Shown here: positions 8,167 through 17,653 of the stretch, in pieces
Numbering within the stretch: the first letter of the stretch is position 1
How the letters are laid out: the number at the start of each line of letters is the position of its first letter
Source: Microbacterium sp. LWH11-1.2
GTDB lineage: Bacteria > Actinomycetota > Actinomycetes > Actinomycetales > Microbacteriaceae
Length of the DNA stretch: 64,000 nt
Direction of reading: 5' to 3'
Assembly: GCF_038397745.1 (NCBI RefSeq)
Contig: NZ_CP151636.1
Location: 682,001-746,000, forward strand
Program-made: the position numbers and the translations under genes
The notes under the pieces: model-generated
The model's database searches: none
Seen by the model: only the letters and a program-made list of their open reading frames with translations
What the model was told of the DNA's origin: nothing

Positions 8167-9708
8167 ATGACGACAGCCATCCTGGAGATGCGCAACATCG
8201 AGAAGAGCTTCCCGGGGGTGAAGGCCCTCCAAGGCGTCGACCTCGATGTGAAGCCCGGCGAGATCCTCGCGATCTGCGGAGAGAACGGCGCGGGGAAGTC
8301 CACGCTCATGAAGGTGCTCTCGGGCGTCTACCCCCACGGCAGCTACGAGGGGGAGATCGTCTACGAGGGCGAAGAGGCGACGTTCGGCTCCATCAACGAT
8401 TCCGAGAGCGTCGGCATCGTGATCATCCATCAGGAGCTCGCCCTCATCCCGCACCTCAGCGTCGCCGAGAACATCTTCCTCGGCAATGAGCGCCGGGGCC
8501 GAGGCGGACTGATCGACTGGGACCGCGCCAACGCGGAGGCCTCCCGTCTGATGGCCCAGGTCGGCCTCGACGAGGACCCGACGGCGCCGGTGTCACAGCT
8601 CGGCGTCGGCAAGCAGCAGCTCATCGAGATCGCGAAGGCTCTCTCGAAGAACGTGCGCCTGCTCATCCTCGACGAGCCCACGGCGGCGCTGAACGACACC
8701 GACTCCGCTCATCTGCTCGATCTGCTCCGGCGCCTGCGCGACGAGGGGATGACGTCGATCATCATCTCGCACAAGCTCAACGAGATCGCCGCGATCGCCG
8801 ACCGCACGACCGTCATCCGCGACGGCAAGACGATCGTGACGCTCGACATGAGCGATCCGGAGTCGACGCAGGAGACGATCATCCGCGCGATGGTCGGCCG
8901 CGACCTCGCCAACCGCTACCCCGAGCGCACGCCGGACATCGGCGACGAGGTCCTCCGCATCGAGCACTGGACCGTGCATCACCCCACGCAGCCCGGCCGC
9001 GTCATGGTCGACGACGCGTCGCTGACGGTGCGCGCCGGCGAGGTCGTCGGCATCGCCGGCCTCATGGGCGCCGGGCGCACCGAGCTGGCGATGAGCGTCT
9101 TCGGCCGCACCTACGGACGCAACGCCAGCGGCAAGGTGTTCGTGCGCGGCAAGCAGGTCGACACGTCGACGACGAGCGCGGCGATCCGCGCCGGCATCGC
9201 CTACGCCACGGAGGACCGTAAGAAGTTCGGTCTCAACCTCATCGACGACATCCGTCACAACATCACGATGGCGTCGCTGCGCATGATCAGCCCCGGCGGC
9301 TGGATCGACGCGAACCGCGAGCTCAAGGTCGCTGAGCAGTACAAGGCCGAGCTCAACATCAAGTCGCCCACGGTCCTGCAGATGGTCGGCAACCTCTCGG
9401 GCGGCAACCAGCAGAAGGTCGTGCTGAGCAAATGGATCCAGACCGGACCCGACGTCCTCATCCTCGATGAGCCGACCCGCGGGATCGATGTCGGGGCGAA
9501 GTACGAGATCTACACGATCATCAATCGACTGGTCGCCGAAGGAAAGGGCGTGCTGGTCATCTCGTCCGAGCTGCCGGAGCTCCTCGGCATCTGCGACCGC
9601 ATCTACACACTGGCTTTCGGCAGGATCACCGGCGAAGTGCCGATCGCCCAGGCAACCCAGGAGAACCTCATGCACCTCATGACTGTCGAAAGGACGGCCG
9701 CATCATGA
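8167..9708 (+). CDS. mmsA: Multiple-monosaccharide ABC transporter ATP-binding protein
   Basis: 513 residues with two ABC domains in tandem, the normal form of monosaccharide (CUT2) ATPases such as GguA/XylG. Domain 1 has Walker [10 protein letters not shown] (38-46) and [12 protein letters not shown]. Domain 2 has the degenerate P-loop [10 protein letters not shown] (about 290-300), the signature LSGGNQQK and [17 protein letters not shown], as is standard for CUT2. It energises sugar uptake with the permease encoded next. The ATG at 8167 follows GGAAGGAC at good spacing. The stop overlaps the permease start (ATGA). Its close fit to GguA rather than AraG/RbsA supports the ChvE-GguAB assignment. 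Confidence 0.92.
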   Translation: MTTAILEMRNIEKSFPGVKALQGVDLDVKPGEILAICGENGAGKSTLMKVLSGVYPHGSYEGEIVYEGEEATFGSINDSESVGIVIIHQELALIPHLSVAENIFLGNERRGRGGLIDWDRANAEASRLMAQVGLDEDPTAPVSQLGVGKQQLIEIAKALSKNVRLLILDEPTAALNDTDSAHLLDLLRRLRDEGMTSIIISHKLNEIAAIADRTTVIRDGKTIVTLDMSDPESTQETIIRAMVGRDLANRYPERTPDIGDEVLRIEHWTVHHPTQPGRVMVDDASLTVRAGEVVGIAGLMGAGRTELAMSVFGRTYGRNASGKVFVRGKQVDTSTTSAAIRAGIAYATEDRKKFGLNLIDDIRHNITMASLRMISPGGWIDANRELKVAEQYKAELNIKSPTVLQMVGNLSGGNQQKVVLSKWIQTGPDVLILDEPTRGIDVGAKYEIYTIINRLVAEGKGVLVISSELPELLGICDRIYTLAFGRITGEVPIAQATQENLMHLMTVERTAAS

Positions 9709-10883
9709 ACGGCGTCAGCAACCTGATGAGTCTCGCGACGCGGAATCTGCGTCAGAGCGGCATCCTCGTCGCGTTCGTCGCGATCGTCGCCTTCTTCGCG
9801 ATCCTGAACCCGACGTTCCTCTCCCCCGGCAACATCACCAACATCATCCTGCAGTACTCCTACATCCTGATCCTCGCGATCGGCATGGTGATCATCATCA
9901 TCGCCGGGCACATCGACCTCTCGGTCGGCTCGGTCGTGGCGCTCACCGGCGCCGTCGCCGCGGTCGTCGTGATCCGCGGGCAGTACCCGTGGTGGGTCGG
10001 CGTGATCGCGGCGATCGCGGTCGGTCTGCTCGTCGGAGCCTGGCAGGGCTTCTGGGTCGCGTTCGTCGGCATCCCGGCGTTCATCGTGACGCTCGCCGGC
10101 ATGCTGCTCTTCCGCGGGCTCACGTTCCTCGTGCTCCAGAACGTCTCGCTCTCGCCCTTCGGCGGCACCTACTACCAGATCGCGAACGGATTCATCAACG
10201 GACTCTTCGGCGGCTACGGCGTCGACGTGTTCACGCTCGCCATCTTCGCGTTCGGTGTCGTGGGGTACGCGGTCTGGCAGGTGCGCTCACGCCGTTCCAA
10301 GATCGCGCATCAGCAGACGATCGAGGCACTGCCCTGGTTCATCGTCAAGATCGCCCTCGTCGCCGCCGTCGTGATGTGGTTCGGCTACCAGCTGTCGATC
10401 AGCCGTGGTCTGCCCTTCGTGCTGATCATCCTGGCCGTGCTGATCATCGCGTACTCGGTCATCACGCAGAAGAGCGTGTTCGGCCGCCACGTGTACGCCA
10501 TCGGCGGCAACCTGCACGCGGCGCTGCTCAGCGGTGTGAACGTGCGGAAGATCAACTTCTGGATCTTCGTCAACATGGGCATGCTCGCCGGTGTCGCGGG
10601 TGTTGTCTTCTCGTCTCGCACCAACGGCGCGCAGCCGGGCGCCGGCAACATGTTCGAGCTCGATGCGATCGCGGCCTGCTTCATCGGCGGCGCCGCGGTG
10701 ACCGGTGGCGTCGGCCGCGTGGGCGGAGCCATCATCGGTGGCCTGATCATGGCCGTGATGAGCAACGGCATGCAGCTCATGGGCCTCGACCAGGCGACCC
10801 AGCAGGTCGTGAAGGGTCTCGTGCTGCTGATCGCCGTGGCGTTCGACGTCTGGAACAAGCGTCGCGCCGGAGCCGCGCGCTGA
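9705..10883 (+). CDS. mmsB: Multiple-monosaccharide ABC transporter permease
   Basis: 392 residues, longer than RbsC/AraH because of an extra membrane region and linker (about 165-225), as in GguB/XylH permeases. It is strongly hydrophobic with roughly ten spans. Family motifs include [16 protein letters not shown] near residue 70 and [21 protein letters not shown] near 265, the EAA-like loop that contacts the ATPase. It starts at the ATG at 9705, overlapping the ATPase stop by four bases with AAGGACGG upstream. It forms the membrane channel for the sugar bound by the ChvE-like lipoprotein. The gene ends 37 bases before the ROK regulator, so the two could be cotranscribed. Confidence 0.9.
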   Translation: MNGVSNLMSLATRNLRQSGILVAFVAIVAFFAILNPTFLSPGNITNIILQYSYILILAIGMVIIIIAGHIDLSVGSVVALTGAVAAVVVIRGQYPWWVGVIAAIAVGLLVGAWQGFWVAFVGIPAFIVTLAGMLLFRGLTFLVLQNVSLSPFGGTYYQIANGFINGLFGGYGVDVFTLAIFAFGVVGYAVWQVRSRRSKIAHQQTIEALPWFIVKIALVAAVVMWFGYQLSISRGLPFVLIILAVLIIAYSVITQKSVFGRHVYAIGGNLHAALLSGVNVRKINFWIFVNMGMLAGVAGVVFSSRTNGAQPGAGNMFELDAIAACFIGGAAVTGGVGRVGGAIIGGLIMAVMSNGMQLMGLDQATQQVVKGLVLLIAVAFDVWNKRRAGAAR

Positions 10884-10920
10884 CCTCGGCGACGACGGCA
10901 CTGCGCGGTAGGCTCCCGCT

Positions 10921-12099
10921 ATGAGCAGATGGCCCGGCGGTTCCCAGTCGGGACTGCGCGAGGCCAACACCGCGAAGATCGTCGATGCGGTCAAGCGCTT
11001 CGGCGGGCTCACTCAGGTCGAGCTCGCCGAAGCGACGCGCCTGTCGACGGCCACGGTGTCGGCGATCGTGAAGGAGCTCTCGCAGACGGGTCTGGTGGAG
11101 ACGCACCCCACCTCGCGGAGCGGGCGGCGAGCCCAGCTCGTCACGATCGCCCGCCGGGCGGGGCTCGTGGCGGCCGTGCAGATCGGCAGCCGCAGCATGC
11201 GCGTGCGACTCAGCGACGTCGGCCAAGACGTCCTCGCCGATCGCTCGATGCCGCTTCCGGCCGACCACGCCGAAGACACGGTGCTCGATCGCATCACTCT
11301 GCTCCTCATCGACATGCTCGCCATGATCGCGGCGGATGCCGACGACCTGGTGGGCGTCTGCATCGCGGTTCCCGCACCGATCGACCCCGAATCCGGACTC
11401 ATCGCCTACCGCGGCGTGATGCGCCGGTGGGAGGATCAGCCGGTCGCCGAGGTCGTGCAGCAGCGTCTCGGCTGCCCGGTGCTCGTCGAGAAGGATGCGA
11501 ACCTCGCCGCTCTCGCCGAGGCCACCCTCGGCACGGCCCGCGACGTCGAGGACAGCCTGTTCGTGCATGCCTCGTACACGACGAGCGCCGGCATCGTGCT
11601 GGGCTCTCGCCTCTACCGCGGAGGCTCGGGCACCGCGGGCGAGATCGGACACGTGCAGGTCGATCCGTCCGGATCCATCTGCGCCTGCGGGCAGCGCGGC
11701 TGCCTCGAGACGCTCGTCGGCGCCGAGGCCATCACCGCACCCCTGCGTGCCACGTACGGCCAGGTCACCTTCCGGGATGTGATCGCGCAGGCGGCATCCG
11801 GAGACCCCGGCTGCGCGCGCGTGATCGCGGATGCCGCCACGCTGCTCGGTCGAGTCGTCGCCGGCGTCTGCCAGTCGGTCGCCCCCGAGGTCATCACCGT
11901 CGGCGGAGAGCTGGTGGATGCCGGACCGATCTTCCTCCTGCCCTTCGCCTCGGCTGTCCGCGATCACGCACCCCAGAGCCGAGCCGCTCGCCGCGACCCG
12001 GTCCCCACCTCCTTCGGCAAGGACGCGGTGCTCGTCGGCGCGACGATCCACATCCTCCAGGCGACCGATCCGTCGCAGCTGCTCGAGGACCGCACATGA
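10921..12099 (+). CDS. ROK-family transcriptional regulator
   Basis: 392 residues. The N-terminal winged HTH (about 10-75) shows LTQVELAEATRLSTATVSAIVKELSQTGLV. The ROK sugar-kinase-like domain follows, with CACGQRGCLE (about residues 256-265), the zinc/ROK signature, preceded by GTAGEIGHVQVD. Proteins of this type (XylR/NagC-like) bind a sugar or sugar phosphate and repress transport and catabolic genes. It lies directly after the ChvE-MmsAB genes and overlaps the following ATPase gene by ATGA, so it probably controls one or both. The palindrome at 6837-6861 is a candidate target. The ligand is unknown but likely the transported sugar. Confidence 0.88.
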   Translation: MSRWPGGSQSGLREANTAKIVDAVKRFGGLTQVELAEATRLSTATVSAIVKELSQTGLVETHPTSRSGRRAQLVTIARRAGLVAAVQIGSRSMRVRLSDVGQDVLADRSMPLPADHAEDTVLDRITLLLIDMLAMIAADADDLVGVCIAVPAPIDPESGLIAYRGVMRRWEDQPVAEVVQQRLGCPVLVEKDANLAALAEATLGTARDVEDSLFVHASYTTSAGIVLGSRLYRGGSGTAGEIGHVQVDPSGSICACGQRGCLETLVGAEAITAPLRATYGQVTFRDVIAQAASGDPGCARVIADAATLLGRVVAGVCQSVAPEVITVGGELVDAGPIFLLPFASAVRDHAPQSRAARRDPVPTSFGKDAVLVGATIHILQATDPSQLLEDRT

Positions 12100-12866
12100 G
12101 CATCACCGCATCGCAGGCGGAACCGCTGCTCGCCATGAACGGCATCACGAAGCGCTTCGGCGCCGTGGAAGCCCTCGTCGACGTCGACTTCACGGTGAAC
12201 GCGCGCGAGGTCGTGGGCCTCATCGGCGACAACGCCGCCGGAAAGTCCACGCTCGCGAAGATCATCTCCGGGGCGCTGGACCCGACCGACGGCGAGATCC
12301 GAATCGCCGGAGAGACGGTCGACATCGGCTCGCCCGCCGACGCGCACGCGCTGGGCATCGCCACCGTCTTCCAGGACCTGGCGGTCTGCGAGAACCTCGA
12401 CGTGACGGCCAACGTCTTCCTCGGCCGCGAGCTGCGCACCTCGAAGGGCATGCTGCGCGAGGCGGACATGGAGTCGGCGACACGTCAGGCCATCGACGAC
12501 CTCGGCGCGAGCATCCCCTCCATCCGGGCGCCGCTCAGCACGCTGTCGGGCGGGCAGCGGCAGGCGGTCGCGATCGCGCGCACGCTGATCAGCCAGCCGC
12601 GCCTGGTCGTGCTGGACGAGCCCACCGCCTCGCTGAGCGTGGCGCAGACCGCTGACGTGCTCACCCACATCGAGCGCCTGCGCGACCTGGGCCTCGGCGT
12701 GATCTTCATCAGTCACAACCTGGGCGACATCCAGGCGGTCTCCGACCGCGTCGAGGTGCTCCGCCACGGCAGGAACAACGGCTCGTTCAGCGGGCCCGAG
12801 GTGAAGCACTCCGACCTGATCGCGGCGATCATCGGAACGTCGCGGGGTACACGCCCGGCGGTCTGA
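12096..12866 (+). CDS. Single-domain sugar ABC transporter ATP-binding protein (FrcA-like)
   Basis: 256 residues, one ABC domain. Walker A is GDNAAGKST, the variant common in FrcA-type ATPases of fructose/monosaccharide importers; the signature is LSGGQRQAVAIAR and Walker B is LVVLDEPTASL, with the H-loop in FISHNLGD. The ATG at 12096 overlaps the ROK stop by four bases. No cognate permease or binding protein follows, and the next gene is unrelated, so this ATPase either pairs with a permease encoded elsewhere, serves the MmsB permease, or is the remnant of a larger FrcABC set. Most CUT2 ATPases are two-domain proteins, which makes the single-domain form here notable. Confidence 0.85.
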   Translation: MSITASQAEPLLAMNGITKRFGAVEALVDVDFTVNAREVVGLIGDNAAGKSTLAKIISGALDPTDGEIRIAGETVDIGSPADAHALGIATVFQDLAVCENLDVTANVFLGRELRTSKGMLREADMESATRQAIDDLGASIPSIRAPLSTLSGGQRQAVAIARTLISQPRLVVLDEPTASLSVAQTADVLTHIERLRDLGLGVIFISHNLGDIQAVSDRVEVLRHGRNNGSFSGPEVKHSDLIAAIIGTSRGTRPAV

Positions 12867-12933
12867 GCCGAACACTGGAGTCCGTGCCCTCGGAACGGCT
12901 ACCGTGGACGCCACGACGATCGGAGGCACGGCG

Positions 12934-14598
12934 GTGGGCGGATTCGAAGAGCAGACCGAGCCGGTCGAGATGGATCCGATCATGTCGCCGACACTGACCG
13001 ACGACCAGTGGCTGCGTCTCGTCGCCTCCGGCACCCCGCAGGATGTCGCCGTCGGCGACTACGTCTTCCGCACGGGCGATTCCCGGTACGACCTGATCGC
13101 GATCGAATCCGGTGAGGTCGAGGTGCTCCGCGACGCTCTGCCGTGGATGGGCGAGGTCATCATCACGACGATGGGTCCGCGGACCTTCGCCGGCGAGCTG
13201 GGACTGCTGAACGGGCAGGGCGCGTTCCTCTCAGCCCGCGTGACGAAGCCGGGCCGGGTGCACCGCGTGACGCGAGCGTCGCTGCGGACGCTGATGAACG
13301 AGGACGACGAGCTGTGCGACGTCATCCTGCACGCCCTCTGGGCGCGCCGCGAATCCCTCCGCACGGGACCTGCGGCCATGACGCTGAAGTTCCTGGGCAC
13401 GACGACGTCGAGCGACTTCCTGGCGCTGCGCCGCTTCGCCGAGCGTCTCGATCTGGTGCACAAGGCAGTGGCTCTGACGCCGGCAGAACTCGGCGATCTG
13501 GGCGCTCTCGACACGCACCGTTTCACGATGGACGATCTCCCGGTCGCCTTCATCCAGGGCGAGCCGCTCACGCGCGCGACGCCGGGGCTCGTCGCCGAGC
13601 GACTGGGACTCAGCTATCAGGCGCAGGCTGACGAGATCGTCGATCTGGTCGTGGTGGGCGGCGGTCCCGCCGGGCTCGCCGCCGCGATCTACGGCGCCTC
13701 CGAGGGGCTGAGCACGGTGCTGCTGGATGCCGTGGCCCCCGGCGGTCAGGCTGCGGCCACGTCGCGCATCGAGAACTTCCTCGGATTCCCGTTCGGCGTC
13801 AGCGGCGGCGACCTGATCGGCCAGGCCATCCTGCAGGCGCTGAAGTTCGGCGTGCGGGTCTATGCGCCGTGCGAGGCCGTCGGGCTGTCGCGCGTCGGAC
13901 CCGATCTGCTCGACGTGGCGCTGTCCGACGGCCGCCTGATCCGCACGCGCAGCACGATCGTCACCTCGGGAGCGGCGTACCGCCGGCTGGAGCTCGACCG
14001 CTGGGAGGACTTCGAGCGATCCGGCGTGTACTACGCCGCGACACCGCTCGAACTGCGCCAGGTGCAGGGGAAGCCCGTCGTGGTCGTCGGCGGCGCGAAC
14101 TCCGCGGGCCAGGCGGCGCTCTACCTCGCGGCCCACGGCTCGCCGGTGCATCTCGTCGTACGAGGGGCCGATCTGAGCACGCGGATGTCGAGCTACCTGG
14201 CCGACCGGCTCGCCGACGACCCGCGCGTGCGCGTGCACACCTCGTCGAACGTCGTCGGCCTCGACGGGAGCGACACCCTCGAGTCCGTGCGCATCGACAC
14301 CGTCGGCGACGTCGACGCCCGCGGGCTGTTCTGCTTCATCGGCGCGACACCCGCGACGTCCTGGCTCCCGACGCTCGACCGCGACGCGGAGGGGTTCATC
14401 CGCACGGGAACCGACGTGGGCGTGCAGACCCTGGAGCTGTGGCAGGGTCTCGGTCGCGAGCCGCTACCGTTCGAGACGTCCGCTCCGAGGGTGTTCGCCG
14501 CCGGAGACGTGCGACGCGGGTCGATGAAGCGGGTCGCGGCCGCCGTCGGCGAAGGTTCGAGCGCGGTGGCATCCGTCCATCGCGCACTGGCGTTCTGA
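12934..14598 (+). CDS. Cyclic-nucleotide-binding domain fused to thioredoxin-reductase-like FAD oxidoreductase
   Basis: 554 residues. The N-terminal ~20-135 region is a CAP_ED/cNMP-binding beta-roll (DYVFRTGDSRYDLIAIESGEVEV, FAGELGLLNG). From about 236 a pyridine-nucleotide-disulphide oxidoreductase fold starts with LVVVGGGPAGLAAAIYGASEG, then SRIENFLGFP, the NAD(P) motif VVVGGANSAGQAALYLA and the C-terminal FAD motif VFAAGDVR. The redox CxxC of true thioredoxin reductases is absent; the position after the FAD loop reads APGGQAAATS. So it probably moves electrons from NAD(P)H to FAD and an unknown acceptor. I prefer GTG at 12934, which has CGGAGG seven bases upstream, over GTG at 12904. The next gene, a UBP zinc-finger protein, starts ten bases after the stop and is probably cotranscribed. 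Confidence 0.85.
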   Translation: MGGFEEQTEPVEMDPIMSPTLTDDQWLRLVASGTPQDVAVGDYVFRTGDSRYDLIAIESGEVEVLRDALPWMGEVIITTMGPRTFAGELGLLNGQGAFLSARVTKPGRVHRVTRASLRTLMNEDDELCDVILHALWARRESLRTGPAAMTLKFLGTTTSSDFLALRRFAERLDLVHKAVALTPAELGDLGALDTHRFTMDDLPVAFIQGEPLTRATPGLVAERLGLSYQAQADEIVDLVVVGGGPAGLAAAIYGASEGLSTVLLDAVAPGGQAAATSRIENFLGFPFGVSGGDLIGQAILQALKFGVRVYAPCEAVGLSRVGPDLLDVALSDGRLIRTRSTIVTSGAAYRRLELDRWEDFERSGVYYAATPLELRQVQGKPVVVVGGANSAGQAALYLAAHGSPVHLVVRGADLSTRMSSYLADRLADDPRVRVHTSSNVVGLDGSDTLESVRIDTVGDVDARGLFCFIGATPATSWLPTLDRDAEGFIRTGTDVGVQTLELWQGLGREPLPFETSAPRVFAAGDVRRGSMKRVAAAVGEGSSAVASVHRALAF

Positions 14599-14608
14599 AG
14601 GGAAAGAC

Positions 14609-14953
14609 ATGACCTCCGACATCGACACGAATGCAGCACCGTCCGGCACCGGATGCCGGGAGTGCGACGACCAGAGCGGGTTCTGGGTGCACCTGCGCCG
14701 CTGCGCGGCCTGCGGCCACGTGGGCTGCTGCGACACCTCCCCCGGCCAGCACGCCACCGCCCACTACCGCGAGACCGGTCACCGACTCATCCAGAGCTTC
14801 GAGCCGGGCGAGGACTGGTTCTGGGATTTCGTCGACGAGGCGACCTTCGAAGGACCGGAGCTGGCCGCGCCGACCAGCCATCCGGCCGATCAGCCCGCGC
14901 CGGGCCCGAAGGGACGTGTGCCGGTGAACTGGCGCGACTTCATCCACGCCTGA
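14609..14953 (+). CDS. UBP-type zinc-finger protein
   Basis: 114 residues. It matches the ZnF-UBP domain known from eukaryotic ubiquitin hydrolases and found alone in many actinobacteria: C16/C19 (CREC), C32/C35 (CAAC), C40, H48, H52 and H58 are positioned to bind zinc, in the frame GFWVHLRRCAACGHVGCCD. The C-terminal 50 residues include EDWFWDFVDE and a Pro-rich tail ending NWRDFIHA. GAAGGGAAAG precedes the ATG. It immediately follows the cNMP-binding/FAD fusion gene, so the two probably act together. Bacteria of this type lack ubiquitin except Pup-like systems, so its ligand is unknown. Confidence 0.85.
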   Translation: MTSDIDTNAAPSGTGCRECDDQSGFWVHLRRCAACGHVGCCDTSPGQHATAHYRETGHRLIQSFEPGEDWFWDFVDEATFEGPELAAPTSHPADQPAPGPKGRVPVNWRDFIHA

Positions 14954-14978
14954 TCGAGGCTCACCCTCCCCCGCCGCG

Positions 14979-16709
14979 TCACTCCGACAGCGTCACCGCG
15001 AGGTCGATGAACAGGGCGGCCGACCAGCCGAATGCCGTCGTCGCGGTGCGGGCCTTCTGCCCCGTGCGCGGGTTGAAGTACTCGTGCGGGCCGCCGCCGT
15101 GGATCACGAGCGCGACGGTCTGCTCGCGGAGCTCCTGTGCGCGATCGGCGTATCCGGACGCTTCGAGCCCCTCGGCGACGAGCATGCTCGTGTTGACCCA
15201 GATCGGTCCGCGCCACATCCGCTCGTCCGAGAAGTCGGGATCGGATGCCGCGACAGTCGGCAGACCCCACTCGAGGCCGAAGCGCTCGGGGTCATCGACG
15301 GCCGCCGCCAGGTACTCGGCGATCGGCTCGGGCAGGGTGCCGGTGAGCAACGGCATCAGCCCGACGACGGTGTCGCTCAGCTGCGCCTCACCCCCGCCGA
15401 AGGCGAGGAACCTGCCGCGCTCGGCATCCCACATGTCCAGCAGCAGGGCCCGCGTGGCGGCGGCCCGCTCGTCGAACCGGGACGCATCGACGCCGGGTTC
15501 GTATCGCGCGAGCAGGTCGGCGATCTCGAGGTCCTGCCGCACGAGGTACGCCCCGAGGTCAGGCGCCGCCGTCGGCAGCGGCCCATCGAAGATCGGGCTG
15601 TCGTCGAGACCCGAGGAGTACGGATGCCCGTACTCCGGCATCCCGTCGTGATCGAGGTCGCTGCCCGCGAACCACCAGTCCTGCGAGCGGATGACCCTGG
15701 CCAGCTGCTCTCGCGCCCAGTCCGGTGCGTCCTCGACCTCGAGCACCTTGCGCAGCGCCCAGGCAGCGAGCGGCGGCTTCGTCAGCGGCACCGGGGCGCT
15801 CGGGTCGGCGATCTGCGAGCCGGCTCGACGCAGGTTCGCACGGTCGCTCTCGGGCAGGTCGTCGCTCGTGGCGAGCACACCCTCTTCATGCACGACATCC
15901 GGCAGCTGACCGTCGGGCTGCGGGAATCGGAACGCGATCTCCAGCTGCTCGCGGGCGAGCTCGGGGTCGCCGTGACGCAGCCCCACAGCGATGAAGTACG
16001 CGTCCCACTGCCAGAGTCCGACGTAGCCGATCTTCGACGGGACGATCGCCCGCGCGTCGCCGAGCGAGGGCAGCTCGACGATGTTCGCGCCCAGGACCCA
16101 CCAGCAGAAGGCCGTCATCTCCTGCAGGTCGTCGCGCACGGTCGGGCACTTCGCGAACCACTCCGCCCAGATGCGCTCGGTCGCGGCGAGCGCGGCCGCA
16201 TGGTCGCCCGGCTCGACCGTCGCGGAGCGATCGGCCGCGATGTGGAGGCGGATGCCGTCGCCGAGCGGATGCCGCTGCACGCTGCCGTCCGGGAGCTCGA
16301 GGTGCACGGTCAGCCCGGTCGCGCCCTCGGCAGCGCCGAGACTCAGCGTCGAGGGATCGGCGAACGTGAGCGTCGCGGTCGGCCGGGACGCTTCGACAAG
16401 CTCAGCGACCCAACCGTCCTGGGTCCCTGAGCCTGTCGACGGACCCAGCCCCTGGGTCCCTGAGCCTGTCGAAGGGCCGCCGAATGTGACCCGCCCCGGC
16501 AGCACCTCCGCCACCGGCAACGCGACACCCGCGGCATCCGTCAGCGTCAGCAGGTCGAGCACCCGGCACTCCGCCAGCCGTCGCTCGTACTCCGAGGTGT
16601 GCACGCGCACGCCGTCGCCCTCGCGGAACACCAGCACGCGCGACCGCGGCAGGGTGAACGGCGCCGAGACCAGGTCGAGGTGGCGTCCGGCCAGAGCCGC
16701 GGCATCCAT
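14979..16709 (-). CDS. (alpha/alpha)6-barrel glycoside hydrolase, MGH1/GH63-like
   Basis: 576 residues. The catalytic part (about 190-570) has WQWDAYFIAVGLRHGD, PLAAWALRKV, DGMPEYGHPYSSGLDDSP, RMWRGPIWVNTSMLV and GHxYFNP-type GGGPHEYFNPRTGQ, features of clan GH-G glucosidases/mannosylglycerate hydrolases. Candidate acids are the aspartate of WDAYF or LDDSP and a C-terminal glutamate. The first ~190 residues are a beta-domain. Residues 78-109 (GGPSTGSGTQ repeated, then VAELVEAS) are not homologous to the family; they are translated from copies of the dispersed repeat at 16389-16478. The ATG at 16709 overlaps the upstream permease stop (TGATG). As the last gene of a CUT1 operon without signal peptide, it should hydrolyse the imported oligosaccharide inside the cell. 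Confidence 0.8.
   Translation of the reverse strand: MDAAALAGRHLDLVSAPFTLPRSRVLVFREGDGVRVHTSEYERRLAECRVLDLLTLTDAAGVALPVAEVLPGRVTFGGPSTGSGTQGLGPSTGSGTQDGWVAELVEASRPTATLTFADPSTLSLGAAEGATGLTVHLELPDGSVQRHPLGDGIRLHIAADRSATVEPGDHAAALAATERIWAEWFAKCPTVRDDLQEMTAFCWWVLGANIVELPSLGDARAIVPSKIGYVGLWQWDAYFIAVGLRHGDPELAREQLEIAFRFPQPDGQLPDVVHEEGVLATSDDLPESDRANLRRAGSQIADPSAPVPLTKPPLAAWALRKVLEVEDAPDWAREQLARVIRSQDWWFAGSDLDHDGMPEYGHPYSSGLDDSPIFDGPLPTAAPDLGAYLVRQDLEIADLLARYEPGVDASRFDERAAATRALLLDMWDAERGRFLAFGGGEAQLSDTVVGLMPLLTGTLPEPIAEYLAAAVDDPERFGLEWGLPTVAASDPDFSDERMWRGPIWVNTSMLVAEGLEASGYADRAQELREQTVALVIHGGGPHEYFNPRTGQKARTATTAFGWSAALFIDLAVTLSE
16389..16478. repeat. Three dispersed-repeat copies inside the glycosidase gene
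   Basis: CTGGGTCCCTGAGCCTGTCG occurs at 16419 and again at 16451, and a reverse-oriented variant (CTTCGACAAGCTCAGCGACC) at 16391. The frame stays open and yields the GPSTGSGTQ-type peptide. Related copies are at 30413, 42602, 42732, 61119, 61202 and 62228. Confidence 0.9.
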
Positions 16710-17653
16710 CAACGCCCTCCCAGCCCCGAGGCGGCCATGCTGTTGAGGATCTTGCGCTGGCCGATCACGAACACGATCAGCATCGGCACGGTCGCGATGG
16801 CGGATGCCGCCATGACGAGGCCGTAGTTGATCGATCCGAACTGCCCCTGGAACGAGGTCAGCAGCAGCGGCACCGTGAACAGGTCCGGGGTGTTCAGCAG
16901 CACGAGCGGGAATAGGAACGCGTTCCAGACGCCGAGCGCGGTGATGATGCTGAGCGCGGCGAGTCCGGGCTTGAGGTTCGGGAGCACGATGCTCCAGAAG
17001 ATGCGCCAGCGGCCGGCGCCGTCGACCAGCGCCGCCTCCTCGAGCTCGCGCGGCAGGGCCAGCACGAACTGGCGCATGAGGAACACCGCGAACGGGTTCG
17101 CGATCATTCCGGGCACGATCAGCGCGAGGTGCGAGTCGACCCAGCCGAGCTGCGACATCAGCAGGTAGAAGGGGATCAGCGTGACCTGCGCCGGGATCAT
17201 CTGCGTCGCGAGGAACACGATGAACAGCACCTTGCTGCCCTTGAAGCGGATGCGCGCGAACGCGTAGCCGGCCATCGATGCGGTGATGAGCGTGCCGACC
17301 ACGACGAGCACCGCGATATACGCGCTGTTCAGGTACGCCTGGCCGAACGGCACGGCGTTCCAGGCCTCGGTGTAGTTGTCGACGGTCCACGGATTCGGCA
17401 GGAACTCGAGCGGGTTCTTGAGCAGCTGCGGCAGCGTCTTGAACGAGGTCAGCAGCATCCACACGAATGGGAACACCATCGAGATGCCGCCGATGACGAG
17501 AACGACGTGCAGCGCGGTGGCGCCGACGCGACGACGTGCCCGATCGGCCCCGGGGCCGCCACGGCCGCGCCGACGGTAGCCGGGGGCGGTGAGCGCGATG
17601 GTCGAGTCGGTCGCGGGCGCGGGGGCCGCGAGGGGAGGCGTCTGGATGCTCAT
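16709..17653 (-). CDS. CUT1 sugar ABC transporter permease (MalG-type)
   Basis: 314 residues with six predicted spans after a Pro/Ala-rich cytoplasmic N-terminus of about 45 residues. The EAA motif is EEAALVDGAGRWRIFWSIVLPNLKPGLAAL (about 210-240), which docks to the ATPase; FVWMLLTSFKT and WNAFLFPLVLLN are typical MalG/LacG elements. It starts at the ATG at 17653, overlapping the other permease by ATGA, and its stop overlaps the glycosidase start. With the upstream permease it forms the heterodimeric channel for an oligosaccharide. No ATPase is encoded in the operon, so a shared MsmK/MalK-type ATPase elsewhere in the genome is expected. Confidence 0.9.
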   Translation of the reverse strand: MSIQTPPLAAPAPATDSTIALTAPGYRRRGRGGPGADRARRRVGATALHVVLVIGGISMVFPFVWMLLTSFKTLPQLLKNPLEFLPNPWTVDNYTEAWNAVPFGQAYLNSAYIAVLVVVGTLITASMAGYAFARIRFKGSKVLFIVFLATQMIPAQVTLIPFYLLMSQLGWVDSHLALIVPGMIANPFAVFLMRQFVLALPRELEEAALVDGAGRWRIFWSIVLPNLKPGLAALSIITALGVWNAFLFPLVLLNTPDLFTVPLLLTSFQGQFGSINYGLVMAASAIATVPMLIVFVIGQRKILNSMAASGLGGR

